64,000 nt of DNA from Siphonodentalium dalli (GCA_032622095.1 CP136064.1:131633129-131697128); one strand, 5' to 3'. Positions 1 to 11,598 are shown, counted from the stretch's first letter. Notes: generated by a model not told the origin, from the letters alone. Translations and numbers: made by a program.

Positions 1-740
1 ACCATGGATTGTCATTGGGCAACTATAGATGTACAATCAAATAATCTGATCGAATATGAATGTACTGTAAACAGGAACGAAAGAACCGATCGTGAACATA
101 AACATCACAATAGAATCGGAACCTTTTGTTGCTTTTTGAGGCACTAATTTGAAGGAATTGTACGGCGAGGAACCGTCGGAAGGTATTATAATTATAATTA
201 TCTAATGTTCAACCATAAAACTTGACAAGTTTCAGTCCAATTTAAAGTAGACAAGGCCGATAATCTGAGCATCAAAGTGCTGCTTAATTTTCATGGGAAA
301 TGCACCCAAACGCACTACGTCTGTAACTGTGCACAACATGCAGCCGATTTTGCTTTACTGTCACCAATAAACGCGTATAAAGACATAATCTGTCGATTGT
401 TATTGGAGAAAACATTCTGTTTTGACATTCAGTCTATAAACAACGGTCAAAACTTAGAAAACATGTTTTAGAAATCGCGAAAGAGTCGGAACTTAATTCG
501 ATAGAGACGGAACCGGAAGGGCGATAGAATCGATTCTGGTGAAACAGTTTCCCCCCAGTGTAAATGTCCCCCAGGCGGACTTCAGAGGAGGAAATATGAT
601 GGCGCTGACATTGAAATATTGTCACACCTGGATCTTTCAATAATGCCCAGATTAAGTAAATGAATATAACATATCATATTCTCCTGAGGGTAGATTTATA
701 TTACCATTGGTCATTTATATAGGCGACAAATAACGACCGC
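1..740. other. Unassigned AT-rich DNA
   Basis: No feature is supported here. Short open frames at 277-471 (+) and 434-640 (-) lack recognisable domains, a repeat identity or convincing splice context. Confidence 0.5.
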
Positions 741-990
741 GGTGATGATATTGAGGATTATGAGGACGATTACGATAATAATGACGATGACGAAGATGAT
801 GGTGTTGATGATGACGATGATGATGATAACAAAGGCGATGCTGATAATGACGACGATGATGATGGTGACGATGAGGATGAGGACGATGGTGATGAATGAC
901 GATGATGAAATGACGAGTAGTTGACGATTATGATCATTGCATGATATTGGTGATGATGATGATGATGATGCGACGACGATGATGACTGCA
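741..990. repeat. GAT/GAC trinucleotide microsatellite
   Basis: About 250 bp of imperfect GAY triplets (gatgat, gacgat, gatgac) interspersed with gagg and ggtgat. It yields artificial Met/Thr-rich (+) and Ser/His-rich (-) open frames. The density falls off after about 985. A related GAT/ATC tract occurs at 61400-61460. Confidence 0.9.
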
Positions 991-1896
991 TGACTATGTT
1001 GTAAATAGTGTATATATGTTCACATTCATCTCTAATTTCATGATTGAGTAAATAAAGCATTCACGGGCATGATTATGATACTGTACTCATCGGGACTTTC
1101 AATATTTTATTTCTGCCTATTAATGTCACTTAATCTCCCGTATTAGGTATTTATTGTGTTATTTCTTAATATACCTGTTCTATTATGCAAATTACATAAG
1201 CTACAGTCATTATCTGGTTTAAAATGTCAGATACACAAGACGATTTTCGGACCCAAGTGCAGAAATCGTTCGAATAAATCTCATGGACAGAACCGTCACA
1301 GCCATGATCGGTTTGAAATAGAACCGTAACACGCACCCGTGTTGATTACGAGGTCACAGCTCCCAATTATCAACCCCTATCGGGATACTTTCTCAGCTAT
1401 TTTACAAAAGAATAACACGGGTACACTTTATAGTCAGTGTTTGTCGTCAGAATGCGTTTCATATTTTATACGCCACGAAAAACAAAGAAATTGCGTCCAC
1501 GTGGCTTGATTTTCAGTGGTAACATGTTGATATTTACGCGTTAACTCGCTAATACCGAGTTAATTGTGGTCTAGAGTTCAGGTTTCGATAACACGGTACT
1601 TCTGCAGCCTCTGTTCATTCGGGAAAGTTTAATATATTCAAGATATCTATAATTATGCGTGATTTTGTCACAAAAATGGTTATTTTCAATCATCAGGAAC
1701 CGTAACAAATCAGGCAAGAACCATCACACTACCGGCGATAGAACGATTTCCGATGTAACAGTTCCTACACAGTGTATTTTACGAGTGCTAATCACAACAA
1801 GGTCACGCACACATTTTGATAAACATGTTTACCGCCAAAATAACTTGTTTACGTTACGTTCTACGTCATATGTGTTGCTAAAAACGTGTCAGTGTG
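991..1896. other. Unassigned intergenic DNA
   Basis: No recognisable protein, RNA or repeat. The open frame at 1659-1985 (+) runs into the inverted repeat at 1897-1980 and has no family resemblance. Confidence 0.5.
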
Positions 1897-1980
1897 CCTA
1901 CGAGATAACTCGTAGTTGGCAATGGTGGTGGGAATACACAAATTCCTTCCGCCATTGCAGGCTACGAGTTATCTCGTGGT
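1897..1980. repeat. Long inverted repeat (hairpin), MITE-like
   Basis: The arm at 1898-1915 reads CTACGAGATAACTCGTAG and pairs with CTACGAGTTATCTCGTGG at 1962-1979. Inner segments GGCAATGG (1918-1925) and CCATTGC (1952-1958), then GGAAT and ATTCC, extend the stem almost to the loop. The outer arm is itself nearly palindromic. It shares ACGAGATAA with the tandem repeat at 2128-2276, which suggests one repeat domain. No target duplication was established. Confidence 0.7.
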
Positions 1981-2127
1981 ACTAACATCGCGTATGTCAC
2001 ATAAACTCGCTACGCCGTACAATTCTTGCTTCAATGAGGCCACACTAAGGTGTACAATGGGTACCTATCGTGTCACGATTTGGCAATCTGGCGAGATTAC
2101 TAATTGGTTTCCGGCACTCAACGTGTT

Positions 2128-2276
2128 AAACGAGATAAAAAAAAAAAGTATGGCAAGATATTATCTCGTTTAAACGAGAAAAAAAAGTATTGCAAGATAT
2201 TATCTCGTTTAAACGAGATAAAAAAAAGTATGGCAAGATATCATCTCGTTTAAACGAGATAAAAAAAAGTATCGCA
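2128..2276. repeat. Four-copy tandem repeat joined by palindromes
   Basis: Units begin at about 2128, 2172, 2211 and 2252 (39-44 bp spacing). Each unit is AAACGAGATA, an A-run, GTATGGCAAGATA, then TATCTCGTTT, so consecutive units meet in the palindrome TATCTCGTTTAAACGAGATA. A-run length and single bases vary between units. The function is unknown, and such arrays can extrude cruciforms. Confidence 0.85.
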
Positions 2277-2317
2277 AGTGGGACTTACGGGGCTCCGTAT
2301 GGATGCACGGAAGGGAA

Positions 2318-2935
2318 GGGGGGGGGGGGGGGGCAAAATTGATATACTAATTCTAGCGCCGATTTCCACCAAATTGATATACATGTATATTCTGAATCAT
2401 GAAATCTAGTTGTGCGATTTGAATAGCCCAACTTGGTGTCGTTTGGATAAGAGATTGAGGTGTGCACTAAATTTGAGAGGACTGATCGTAGATTGCCACT
2501 ACCCTTATACAAAATCATCCCCATAGTATGAGGAGTCTGATGGTGTGGCTTACATTTTTTCAAAAGTATAGCCTCATTTGCGTCAGGTTGCACTGAAAGG
2601 GAGAGGGGCACCAACTTTGATACACAATATTTTCAGCGCAAATTTCTACCAAATTGATACACGTTCTTATCCATGATATGAGAAATCTATTCGTGTGATT
2701 TAAAGACATCTTATTGGTGCTGTTTGGGTGAGAGATGGTGGGGAGGGGTCGGAACCAAATTTGATAACAATTTGTTTAGATGCCAATTAGCACCAAACTT
2801 ATAATTAATCATCTTCATAATATCAGGAATGTAATTGTGCGGGTTTAGAATGTCACAAGTGGGTAATTCGAGTCCGTGTGTCTAGATGTGAGAGGGACAC
2901 ACACAAATGATGTGCATTATTTTTTTCAAAAGTAG
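2318..2935. repeat. Poly-G tract followed by a degenerate ~140-bp tandem repeat
   Basis: Sixteen consecutive G at 2318-2333 are followed by diverged units. Each unit carries a version of 'accaaattgatacac' and 'atcatgaaatctagttgtgcgattt' (near 2368, 2512, 2647 and 2791). The open frame at 2285-2614 (-) is a by-product of the repeat. Confidence 0.55.
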
Positions 2936-3306
2936 CCTCATTCGTCGTGTTTTATTTTTGCGAACTGATGTGTTTATGATGTTCATGTATCCTAATATAA
3001 GGTCTGAAGTATACATGGTTGTAACTAAATAAATACTTCAATAGTTGTGGAACGGATTAATCGAGATAAACAAAATTACAATCCAAAAGGTGAGCCACTA
3101 CTTATATTCCATGAAAGTTATAGATATAGTTAGAATTAATGTGGTTATGGTTACGGCTAGAGCAACGTTATGCTTATAGAAAACATTTAGCCTTGGGACA
3201 TGGTACGGATTGCCGATAGGTATGGTTATGGTTAAGGTTTGGGTTATGGGAAAGGTAATGATTGAGAAGGGGTTTGGATTGAAATATATATAATTATATG
3301 GAAGTA
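2936..3306. other. Unassigned; degenerate GGTTAT-rich stretch
   Basis: 3124-3250 contains several GGTTATGGTTA-like segments, but they are not a regular telomeric TTAGGG array. Nothing else is recognised. Confidence 0.4.
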
Positions 3307-3811
3307 TCAAACTTCCAATTGGAAGTTTAAAATTTCTAGTTTACATTGAAATTGCTTAACTCGATTCTTTTGAAGCTTCACCCTTAATGAGCGTGTGTAT
3401 ATGAGGCCTTCAACCTCTATCTCGGGACGAGTAGTTTGATGCGCTGATCAATTTCGTCACACTTATTTATTTTATATAAAAAAAATCCATGATTGTCTCC
3501 ATTTAGCTGAGATGGCTTCCAGAATGGCCGAAATTTTGGTTAAAGCCGTGTGACAGACGTTTGGTTTATTTACATTGAAGTTGCTTAACTCGATTCATTT
3601 GAAGCTTGATACCTCTATCTCGGGACGGGTAGTTTGATGCGCTGATCAATTTCGTCACACCCGGATACCCGTGCGGCGTGACATTGACCTTTAAAATGAC
3701 CTTGAACCTGTATCTCGGTATCCGCTGGGCCGATTTCCACCATTTTCGTGGTGTTGGTGTAAAAAAAAACAACACAACGACTCTACCCCGTCAGGACGGG
3801 TACCCAGCTAG
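3307..3811 (+). mobile_element. Helitron-like non-autonomous element (type D)
   Basis: The 3' end is a textbook Helitron terminus: a stem CCCGTC-AG-GACGGG (3787-3800), seven bases, then CTAG at 3808-3811 followed by T. A plausible 5' end is TC at 3307-3308 preceded by A, running into the perfect palindrome AAACTTCCAATTGGAAGTTT (3309-3328). The body holds a direct duplication: 'gcttaactcgatt' recurs near 3354 and 3582, and 'atctcgggacg' plus 'gatgcgctgatcaatttcg' recurs near 3419 and 3616. No Rep/helicase is encoded. The 3' end is well supported and the 5' end less so. Confidence 0.6.
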
Positions 3812-3823
3812 TATATATATATA

Positions 3824-4435
3824 GATGACAAGCAGCCACAGCACTATACCAGACTTGGATAATTTAGGTCTTGTGAGAGATCATCTGAGTTGAAAGACAT
3901 GTAAATAATTCACTGATTGGCTTGAAGCACTGATGACAGATAGTTTGTACCCATTGATAATGACATTAATGTTTGAGACAGTTGCTCGCTCTTTTTCCGT
4001 GCACACAATGATCTAGGTATTAGTTACATCAGGACAAGTTTACTTATATATGCATTGTCATTGTACAGGATACACACAATTCCATAATTTCTAACAATTT
4101 ACCGATTAGTCTGTCAACCAGCCCATTATCTAGCATTATGCCTTAACACTTTTGTTAGTCTACTGGAGCAACCTCTGTTATAATAAATGACAAACAGTCA
4201 CTATGCCAGACAGCCCAGACTTGGATATTTTAGGTGTTGTGAGAGTAACCGATCATGAGTTGATAGACATGCAAATATTTCACTGATTGGCTTGATGCAC
4301 CGATGAACAGTATGATGACAGTTATATTCTAGCCATTGATAGTCACATTAATGTTTGAGACAGTTGTTCGTTCTTTTTCCATGCACACAATGATCTAGGC
4401 TTTAGTTACATCAAGACAAGTTTATTTCAGTTGTA
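3824..4435. repeat. 361-bp direct duplication
   Basis: The segment starting 'gatgacaagcagcc' (3824) is repeated as 'aatgacaaacagtc' (4186). Both copies contain 'cactgattggcttga', 'attaatgtttgagacagtt' and 'gcacacaatgatctagg'. The copies have diverged by substitutions and small indels, and about 120 bp between them is not duplicated. No coding content was recognised. Confidence 0.8.
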
Positions 4436-6778
4436 CATTTCTCGAAGCTTCTTTCCGAAGGGTGTCGGGAAGGAAAATTTTCACTCACCCGCCCCATATG
4501 CAACATGCCATAGCTTAATGTCATCTCCACTAAGGCCCATATGAGGACCCAGTATCATAAATATGGTGTTTGCAGTTATAAATTCTTATAATATGTTTTA
4601 AACTGTTACAAATGTCAAATACTAGTAAGGGCACAAAAGGTATTCAGTAAAAAATTTGCATGATGTTGTAAAAAACGCGTTTTTTTCCCCTTGGGCCACC
4701 CACCACCCCGGCATACGTTCCTGCAAATTTTTACTACCCCCCCCCTGTACAAAGGGTTAATTCCTGTGCCAATGGTTATTTTACCTATGGGATTTTAAAT
4801 CATAGGGAAGAGGTGTGATGATTTTTTTTATGCGAAAAGCACACAAGGCTATTGACCAATCAGCGCCCAGTGTCCATTTTATTCTCTCCTATATATTCCT
4901 CCCGCATCCGCTAGATGTCACCCCGAACCATATTTACACCAGTGTAACCTATTGTTCGAGATATCGCTTCGGTGTTGCGACAATCTTGTAGATAATGTAA
5001 TTCCGGTTCCAACGGTACCCGAACGGACGTTTCGTACCACTACGGTACTTAGGACAAATTGGAACTCAGGTCGCGAAATTTAAAAGGCAGTAAAATGTTG
5101 TTCAGTTTTAATGTCGAAAAAAAGCATTGCGTCAACTGAATAATATACTGATGACTATAAGAAATTGCAAAAATCACAATGGCTGAGTAATGTTTCAAAG
5201 TATAACCTTTTTTTGAGAGATCTTAAAGGCCCACTTAATTTTCGAATCACTGCGATCCGTTCGTAGACACTTTACGCATGGTGCGTACTGAAACATTTTC
5301 TATCCGACCGGAACCAAATTTTGTATATGAGTTTTTTTTTCGGAGTTATGGCATGCTGCGAAAACTCAAATAATGTTTAATCGATCGGAACAAAATTTGG
5401 CATGTGAATTTCGTAACCGACAATACAGATCGAGTTCGAATATGGGTTTGATCCGATGTCTTTTACAGAGTTAGGACTCTTTTGAAGTTAATTAATACAG
5501 GCTTCAGTGTGAGAGACAGTGACAAGAGATAATGTGGTTTATTGGATTAGAGTTATTTTTGGCCCTCGTATGTTAGCCCAATAAGAGAACTAACCACACA
5601 TTGGCCTTATCATGTTAACCATGTGTAAGCTGTAAACCTTTAATGAATCAATGGACTCTCCCATTCAGTTCTAAAAGTTAAAAATGGAATATCTGTAGGG
5701 ATGTTCTCAGACACAGAGAACCCCATTTAGTAGCACTAATTTAAATAATCCAAAAATCTTCTGCTGTCTCAATGGGCGGATTTCTATAATACATGGCATG
5801 GATAATTGCCATAAGACAGTTTATTATTTGTCCATGCATATGGTCATGGTTGAGTGAATTTTAGGGGACACCGATGGGTCAGAAGATTAACATTGAATAT
5901 TATTGATTTTAGCGTCCAAGCTACTTGCAAAACATTGCAATGTGTGAAATAATTCCATTGAGGGCTAATTACTACTTATGTTCTTTAATAACTGTTCAGA
6001 TTCTATAGATATGAGGATTTGTGAAATTCAAGATTTTTCTCCAGATCCAGAGAAATTCTTTGTTGAAATTGTCTTATATTTTTTGACTAGATTTATTGCA
6101 AAACGCACTTCTGACCCATAACAAATTCCCGGTGCTTGTGTCACAAAAAAAACAAAACGATTTTGTTCGCCCACTGTGTGGTTGGAAATCTAATTATCAT
6201 TTTTGGTTTAATCGAGTTTTGCCCATTTCAATATAAGAAGGTAGTTACTATATTGCCTGTCTACCCTCTTTATGTTTGAACAATTCCTAATTCAAACGCA
6301 GTGACCACAAGTGCACGCCCGGGCTCTGCACTCTGCAAATGTTTGATTTGTAAATACGAACTACACCAATATATAGATATCTATCTCCACAGGATCTCTG
6401 CCCAAATATGTCTTCACATTTGCCCACGTTATTGAAGCAACAATTAAGCTGAAAGATTTTAGAAGGATGTTAATTCCACAAATGCGTTTTCCTTGTTCAA
6501 TTCCGATTGATTGTATCAACATGATTTGACTATCATGAGGAGATAATAGTTATAATAGGATCTTCTAGTCGTTGGCAACAATACAAGGGGATTTGGCCTC
6601 AGATCGCAACGCTGCTAAGTTGCTTCGTTAATAAACCAATACTACTTATTATAGAAGAACTAGACTATTGTCGGCTCCCGGACGTCTCAACGAGTTATTG
6701 TCCGAAAATCAGACTGGGCCCGTCAAGTGCCCGAGAGAGGTTCTCTCTTAGCAATCATCTCCAGCACTGTAACCAGCA
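4436..6778. other. Unassigned DNA with faint repeat traces
   Basis: No gene was recognised in 2.3 kb. Two traces are visible. 5290-5420 carries the 'gatcggaacaaaatttggca' type of module that recurs in other repeats of this window. 5224-5246 ('taaaggcccacttaatttt') matches the end of the MITE at 58897-59143 and may be a solo end. A CCAAT-like 'gaccaatcagcg' at 4855 has no adjacent gene. Confidence 0.4.
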
Positions 6779-6977
6779 ATGTCTGAGATTGTACCATATT
6801 CCCGGGGGTATTTTAATAATGAGGCCTATATAGCGCTTTTAAAACTCTCTAACATAAATGACCCTATAATCGCCGCACGTGCAATATTATCCCGATTGTT
6901 GAGCAATGTCGGGTCTTATACCTGCTGCAATTGTACATTACGGATTCTCATCCAGCAAACCATGCAGGTAACTTTTT
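6740..6977 (+). other. Possible single coding exon, unidentified
   Basis: A polypyrimidine stretch ending 'ctctcttag' (about 6750) precedes an ATG at 6779. An open frame of about 62 residues follows and ends at CAG|GTAACT near 6966-6967. It starts MSEIVPYSRGYF and has a CCNC cluster near residue 49. An acceptor-like and a donor-like signal flank a frame without recognisable domains. This could be chance, and I would not call it a gene without transcript data. Confidence 0.2.
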
Positions 6978-7343
6978 AGGATCCAGGTGCGACGAAGATG
7001 TTAGCGTACTCAAGGATCTTACCCACCTTGCTCAAGGATCACAACTATATGCACCGTGCATATTTGAACAGCGTATAACTCTAAAATCACGCTCCGCTTA
7101 ACTCTAAACATGCCAATACTGAGATAAACTCAATATAGTCTATCGACGGGCTCGAAATCATCGATGTGTTGACTGCGAAGACAAACCAGACACGTTAACC
7201 ACACGACCACTCAGTTCCCTAACATGTTTCTAGACCATAACCAGCTAGTATTTTGTCTGAAAAGCTACAGTGCTCCAAAATTAAAAAAAAACAAAAAACA
7301 AACAAATAATGGGTTACCCCGGATCTATGTATAGGATAATGGC

Positions 7344-7416
7344 TGTACATTATTTCAGGGAATGGATCGATCGAGACCGCAGGTCGATATCGTTCCATTC
7401 GCTGAAATAATGTACA
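7344..7416. repeat. Inverted repeat with ~29-nt arms
   Basis: TGTACATTATTTCAG at 7344-7358 pairs with CTGAAATAATGTACA at 7402-7416. The stem continues through GAATGGA/TCCATTC towards a central 'cgagaccgcaggtcg'. It could be a short MITE or a structured transcript. No target duplication was identified. Confidence 0.7.
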
Positions 7417-7549
7417 GTTTGAAGCTATTATCTGACTTAAAACATGGCCGAGTCCATTTGTTTGATGCGTCACCTCTTATCAGAATGGATTAACCCGAAA
7501 TTGGGTCAAGACACCTGAGTTGTACCATGTGTTCGACCCCGGTGTGACT

Positions 7550-8297
7550 AAACACCGCCCGGACCAGCCCGGACCCCACATATGGACTATATGAGTAATT
7601 TAATTGGCAATATAAGTGCAGGGGTGTCACGGAAACACACTCAGGGTCGCTATTAACCCTCAAAATGCCGGCATCGGCGAAAATGTTCGCCGCGAAATGA
7701 AGCTAACAGCCCGGACCGCCCCTGCTGCGCCCAGGTGTGATTTTGGTATCCATATCTGTGCGAGGGTGTTAATGAAACCCAAATACGCACGGAGAGTGGT
7801 CAAGGTCAAACGGAAGTGCCGTTATCAACCCCTAAACTTCCCAGATTCAGCCAGAATTACAAAATTGTGCCCCCAATAAACAAACTCACAGCCCGGACCC
7901 CCTTAATGTCCTCGTACTTCTAATAACTCCTTACATATATGTTGCGGAACTACCCTCGACTATACACTCACGAAAACAAAAGGGCGAGTCGCCCACGAAT
8001 GCCTAGCAATTAACCCCCAAAATGCCGCCATCGTCGAATATGTTTACCGATATCGACGCTGACAGCCCGGACCAACCCGGACCCCACATATGGACTATAT
8101 GAGTAATTTAATTGGCAATATAAGTGCAGGGGTGTCACGGAAACACACTCAGGGTAGCTATTAACCCTCAAAATGCCGGCATCGGCGAAAATGTTCGCCG
8201 CGAAATGAAGCTAACAGCCCGGACCGCCCCTGCTGCGTCCAGGTGTGATTTTAGTATCCATATCTGTGCGAGGGTGTTAATGAAACCCAAATACGCA
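7550..8297. repeat. 508-bp tandem repeat, first unit and start of second
   Basis: The sequence from 7616 ('ggggtgtcacggaaacac') recurs at 8124, an offset of exactly 508 bp, with only a few substitutions. Each unit is relatively rich in CpG and contains repeated 'gcccggacc'. Unit two is interrupted at 8297 by LINE insertions and resumes at 12057-12152 and again at 13364-13632. The short frames at 7616-7879 and 8124-8309 are duplicated noise, not genes. Confidence 0.85.
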
Positions 8298-9260
8298 CGG
8301 ATAGGATAGGATAGGATCATTTATTTACAATATACATGAATTATACAATGGCAGAAATACATAATAAGGTAAAGCAGTATATTGTCGGGGGTAGCCTAGC
8401 CCTATCGGGCTGTCTTCCTGCTACCCCCTAAAACAGGTATCAGTATAAATAATAGAAAAGATGCTTGTATCCATATCCACGCACAGACTATAATCATATA
8501 TAAAACTTTGTAGAATCCAGTACTTAGGGCATTTCAAAAACAAGTATTTGTGTGGTTGTGAGCCAATCCAGACGAGTTATAAGATCGAAAATGTATTATC
8601 TCTCCATATGAATGTTTTGAACTGTTCAGATTTTCTAAACATATGACAGTTTCCGTTCCAGTTCCGGTTCCATGGGTTTATTAGGAACAAAACAATTAGT
8701 TTTTTGTTGCTACAACGGATTCAGGCGAGAGATACCACCATCTTTAGTTCGGTAAACACAATGCGGATCTATAAAGATCGCCGGAAAGTCTCTTTGTTGA
8801 GTGAGGTTTTGGGATAATTCAGATTAACAATATTACATATATATAATGTTATAATTTTATTATTATGTATGTCTAGTGATATAGGGTCATTGCCACGTTA
8901 GAGTAATCATAATAATTTTATACGGTAACATCTATGATGTATCGTAGTGTATATGGGCATGCTAGGAACGAGAATCCGATGTGTGTCCACTTGCAGGTGT
9001 GAAGAACATTATTCGAGTAGAGTTAGGATTATACATCGCATATGACAATTAATGTTCGTAGTATTATAGAGCACAATCGGGACATCCTTTGTTTTTACAG
9101 CGTACATTTTCTGGGTATTTTCTCAGCATGGCTATCTGTAAGCGCTTCTTCAATGTGTGCCTGCTTTGGCAAGAAGTATATACTTTTTCCATATTGTTCC
9201 ATGTTGTGGGGAAGGCGTGGTTGGGCAGGTTTCCTGACCAGTCAGTTCTAGGAAGTTCCA
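8298..9260 (-). mobile_element. 5'-truncated LINE, minus strand
   Basis: The lower-coordinate end is the element's 3' terminus. It shows a (TAGGA)n tail at 8298-8316 (ATCCT repeats on the coding strand) and an AATAAA-like stretch. A stem-loop lies at 8387-8428. The C-terminal protein tail reads minus-strand over 9064-9255 and includes FPTTWNN and CKNKGCPDC, matching the intact LINE at 38397-40986. It is flanked by 'acgga' at 8293-8297 and 9261-9265, consistent with a target-site duplication. The endonuclease and reverse transcriptase are missing, so the copy is dead. Confidence 0.85.
8387..8428 (-). promoter_or_regulatory. LINE 3'-UTR stem-loop, copy 1
   Basis: On the element's strand the order is GGGGGTAGC, A, GGAAGAC, AGCCC, GATA, GGGCT, AG, GCTACCCCC. 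This gives an outer 9-bp stem, an asymmetric GGAAGAC bulge, an inner 5-bp stem and a 4-nt loop. The same architecture with different stem sequences occurs at 11926-11967 and 38488-38529. The likely role, by analogy with LINEs that recognise a 3' stem-loop, is template recognition by the reverse transcriptase (inference). Confidence 0.75.
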
Positions 9261-9279
9261 ACGGAGAGTGGTCAAGGTC

Positions 9280-11598
9280 TTCACTTAAGAAACAAGAACT
9301 ATATACCCGTAAACTAAGCTCGCCTTCCTCCATCCATACGAATTCCTACCTCAAATATCGACAACTATATAACAAACTTATCCGGAAAAGTAGAAGCATG
9401 TATTACTGTGAAATATTAGAAAAGAATAAGGATAGTTTTAAAATAACATGGAAGACCCTCAAAGGTGCAATAAAACGAGACAAAAATACGGACGGATACC
9501 CGAATGTTCTACATGATAACAACATACAGTTTACAAATCCTGACACTATCGCTGAAAAAGTTAATGACTATTTTTCCAATATAGGTAAAAAAACCACAGA
9601 ACTTATTGAAAATCACACAGATGTAAACTTCCTCGATTATTTAACGAATAGACAAAGCAACGAGCTAAATATTACGCCCACCACAATTCAAGAGGTTATT
9701 TTAACTTGCTACTCAATGAATGGACAAATCAGCAGTGACTTCAATGGAATATCTACAAAACTGATGAAGGAAACCATATTTTATGTAGCACCAGCATTAA
9801 AGCATATATTCAACTTGTCGTTCAAACAAGGTCATGTTCCCAACAAAATGAAAATAGCTAAAGTTGTACCAATACCGAAAAATAGTGACAAGGGGGATAT
9901 ATAGAGGATCTCACATGAGTTTCTATTTTATACGGAATTTATCAACCGAGTTCACTAAATTCGATTTTAGCCGAGGTTTACCGAGGCTCAAATAGAATTT
10001 AGTGGACGAGGTTGATAAATTACGTATAAAATAGGACGAGTGCGAGATACTTTTTATCACATGATCAAATAAACGCGAAGCAATGCGAAATATCCATCGA
10101 AAACAACGATAAAAACCGCAGCGATCGCAAGTCATTTGAAGAACGATGTGACGTCATCGCACGCGCTGATATTAAACGTGTCTCTTATCGATAATTATGA
10201 AACTGCTTTTATGGGCAAATTATGTGATAAAAACAATTATCGTCCAATAAGCATTATTCCCGTATTTTCTAAACTACTCGAAAAACTCATGCAAAAACGT
10301 TTAGTTGATTTTCTTAATGAATCGGACATCTTATTTAAACATCAGTACGGATTTCGCCCAAACCATTCAACTTTTCATCCCATCATTCATCTACTGGATC
10401 ATATTGTGAAAAATAACGACAAGCCCACGAAAGATTCCACCGTAGCCATTTTTCTTGATCTGTCCAAAGCTTTTGACACAATAAACCACGAAATCTTACT
10501 TACACAAATTGAACATTATGGAATTAGAGGCATGGCAAACAACTGGTTTCGAAGCTATCTCAATGAGAGACGACAATACGTAGAATTCAATGGAAGCAAG
10601 TCAAATCTCCTTAAAACATCATGTGGTGTTCCTCAGGGTCCTTTCTCGGGCCCATAAATTTTCTCCTCTACGTGAGCGATATGTCAAATTCAACTACTAT
10701 GGATCTCTTATCATATGCCGACGATACAACCCTAATGGCCAGTGGACAAAATGAAGCGTTAATCCAAAGTTATGTCAATAACGAATTAAGAAATCTATCT
10801 GACTGGTGTTGCTGCAACAAACTAGCCATCAATGCTAACAAAAGCAATTATATGCTCTTGCATCCACAAAACAATGACAAAAAATGGAATACAATTAAAA
10901 TATATCTCAATGGAGCCGAACTTCGACGGATAGGGAACATGCGGAACGAATCGTCTGCCAATTTTTTAGGTATCCATATAGATGAAAACCTGACCTTTAA
11001 TAAACACATTTCTATTGTATGCTCAAAAATGGCACATGCAATTTATTGCATTAATAAAGTTAAACATTTTCTCCCGAGCAAGGCTCTCAAAACATTATAC
11101 TTCGCCCTAATTCAAAGCCACTTAGTTTATGGCATCCAAATATGGGGACATGTATCGGCAGTGAAGAAACTATATTTATTACAAAAAACGAGCCATCAGA
11201 ATTATATGTAACAAAAAATATAGAAGTCACACCGATCCTCTTTTCAAACAAGAAAACATTTTAAAAATAGATGATTTACATAAATTACATGCATCCATTT
11301 TCATGCATGATTGGTACTACGATCGCTTACCGGTGTCTTTTTCTGGTATGCATGACAAGAGAGCAGAACAAAATAGACGACAACCTAATCCTATAGTACA
11401 AAAAAATTCAGGACCATTTCTAAAGTTCTCCCATACCATTCATTCCCCTTTATGTGGAATTCCCTAGAAATTAAATATACCTCTAAACAATCAAGACATG
11501 TGTTCCGAAAACGTTTGAAAACGGATATCATTACTACCTATTCAGCGAGCGTGCGATGCAAAAACCGAAGATGCCCTGATTGCACAAACGATACATAA
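9280..11598 (+). pseudogene. Reverse transcriptase pseudogene of the plus-strand LINE
   Basis: RT blocks are readable in order: KMKIAKVVPIPK, then NYRPISIIPVFSK, QYGFR, LDLSKAFDTINHEILL, CGVPQG and SYADDTT. The catalytic aspartates FLD, AFD and YADD are still present. The frame is broken by a 330-bp insertion at 9899-10228 and by a one-base deletion near 10638 (PQG|PFSGP instead of PQGSFLGP). A further frameshift lies near 11170-11185. The C-terminal tail includes MWNS and CKNRRCPDC and stops at 11596-11598. It cannot produce a functional enzyme. Confidence 0.9.
9899..10228. mobile_element. 330-bp hairpin insertion (MITE-like) inside the LINE
   Basis: It splits the RT frame between ...KGD and KNNYRPIS. 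GATA occurs on both sides (9896-9899 and 10226-10229), which fits a GATA or TA target duplication. An inverted repeat with ~56-nt arms (9907-9962 and 9995-10050) carries CTATTTTATACG and AATTTATCAACC on one arm and their complements on the other. The remaining 180 bp is asymmetric. No terminal inverted repeat at the exact ends was found, so the superfamily is undecided. Confidence 0.75.

Noticed and set aside
742-1060. Met-rich and Ser/His-rich open frames
   Set aside because: Translation of a GAY trinucleotide microsatellite.
3124-3250. Interstitial telomeric repeat
   Set aside because: GGTTAT/GGTTA words are irregular and no TTAGGG run is present.
9089-9904. A 271-codon frame starting at 9089
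   Set aside because: It begins in the antisense of the minus-strand LINE and crosses 19 bp of host repeat before entering the plus-strand LINE at 9280, so its start is accidental.
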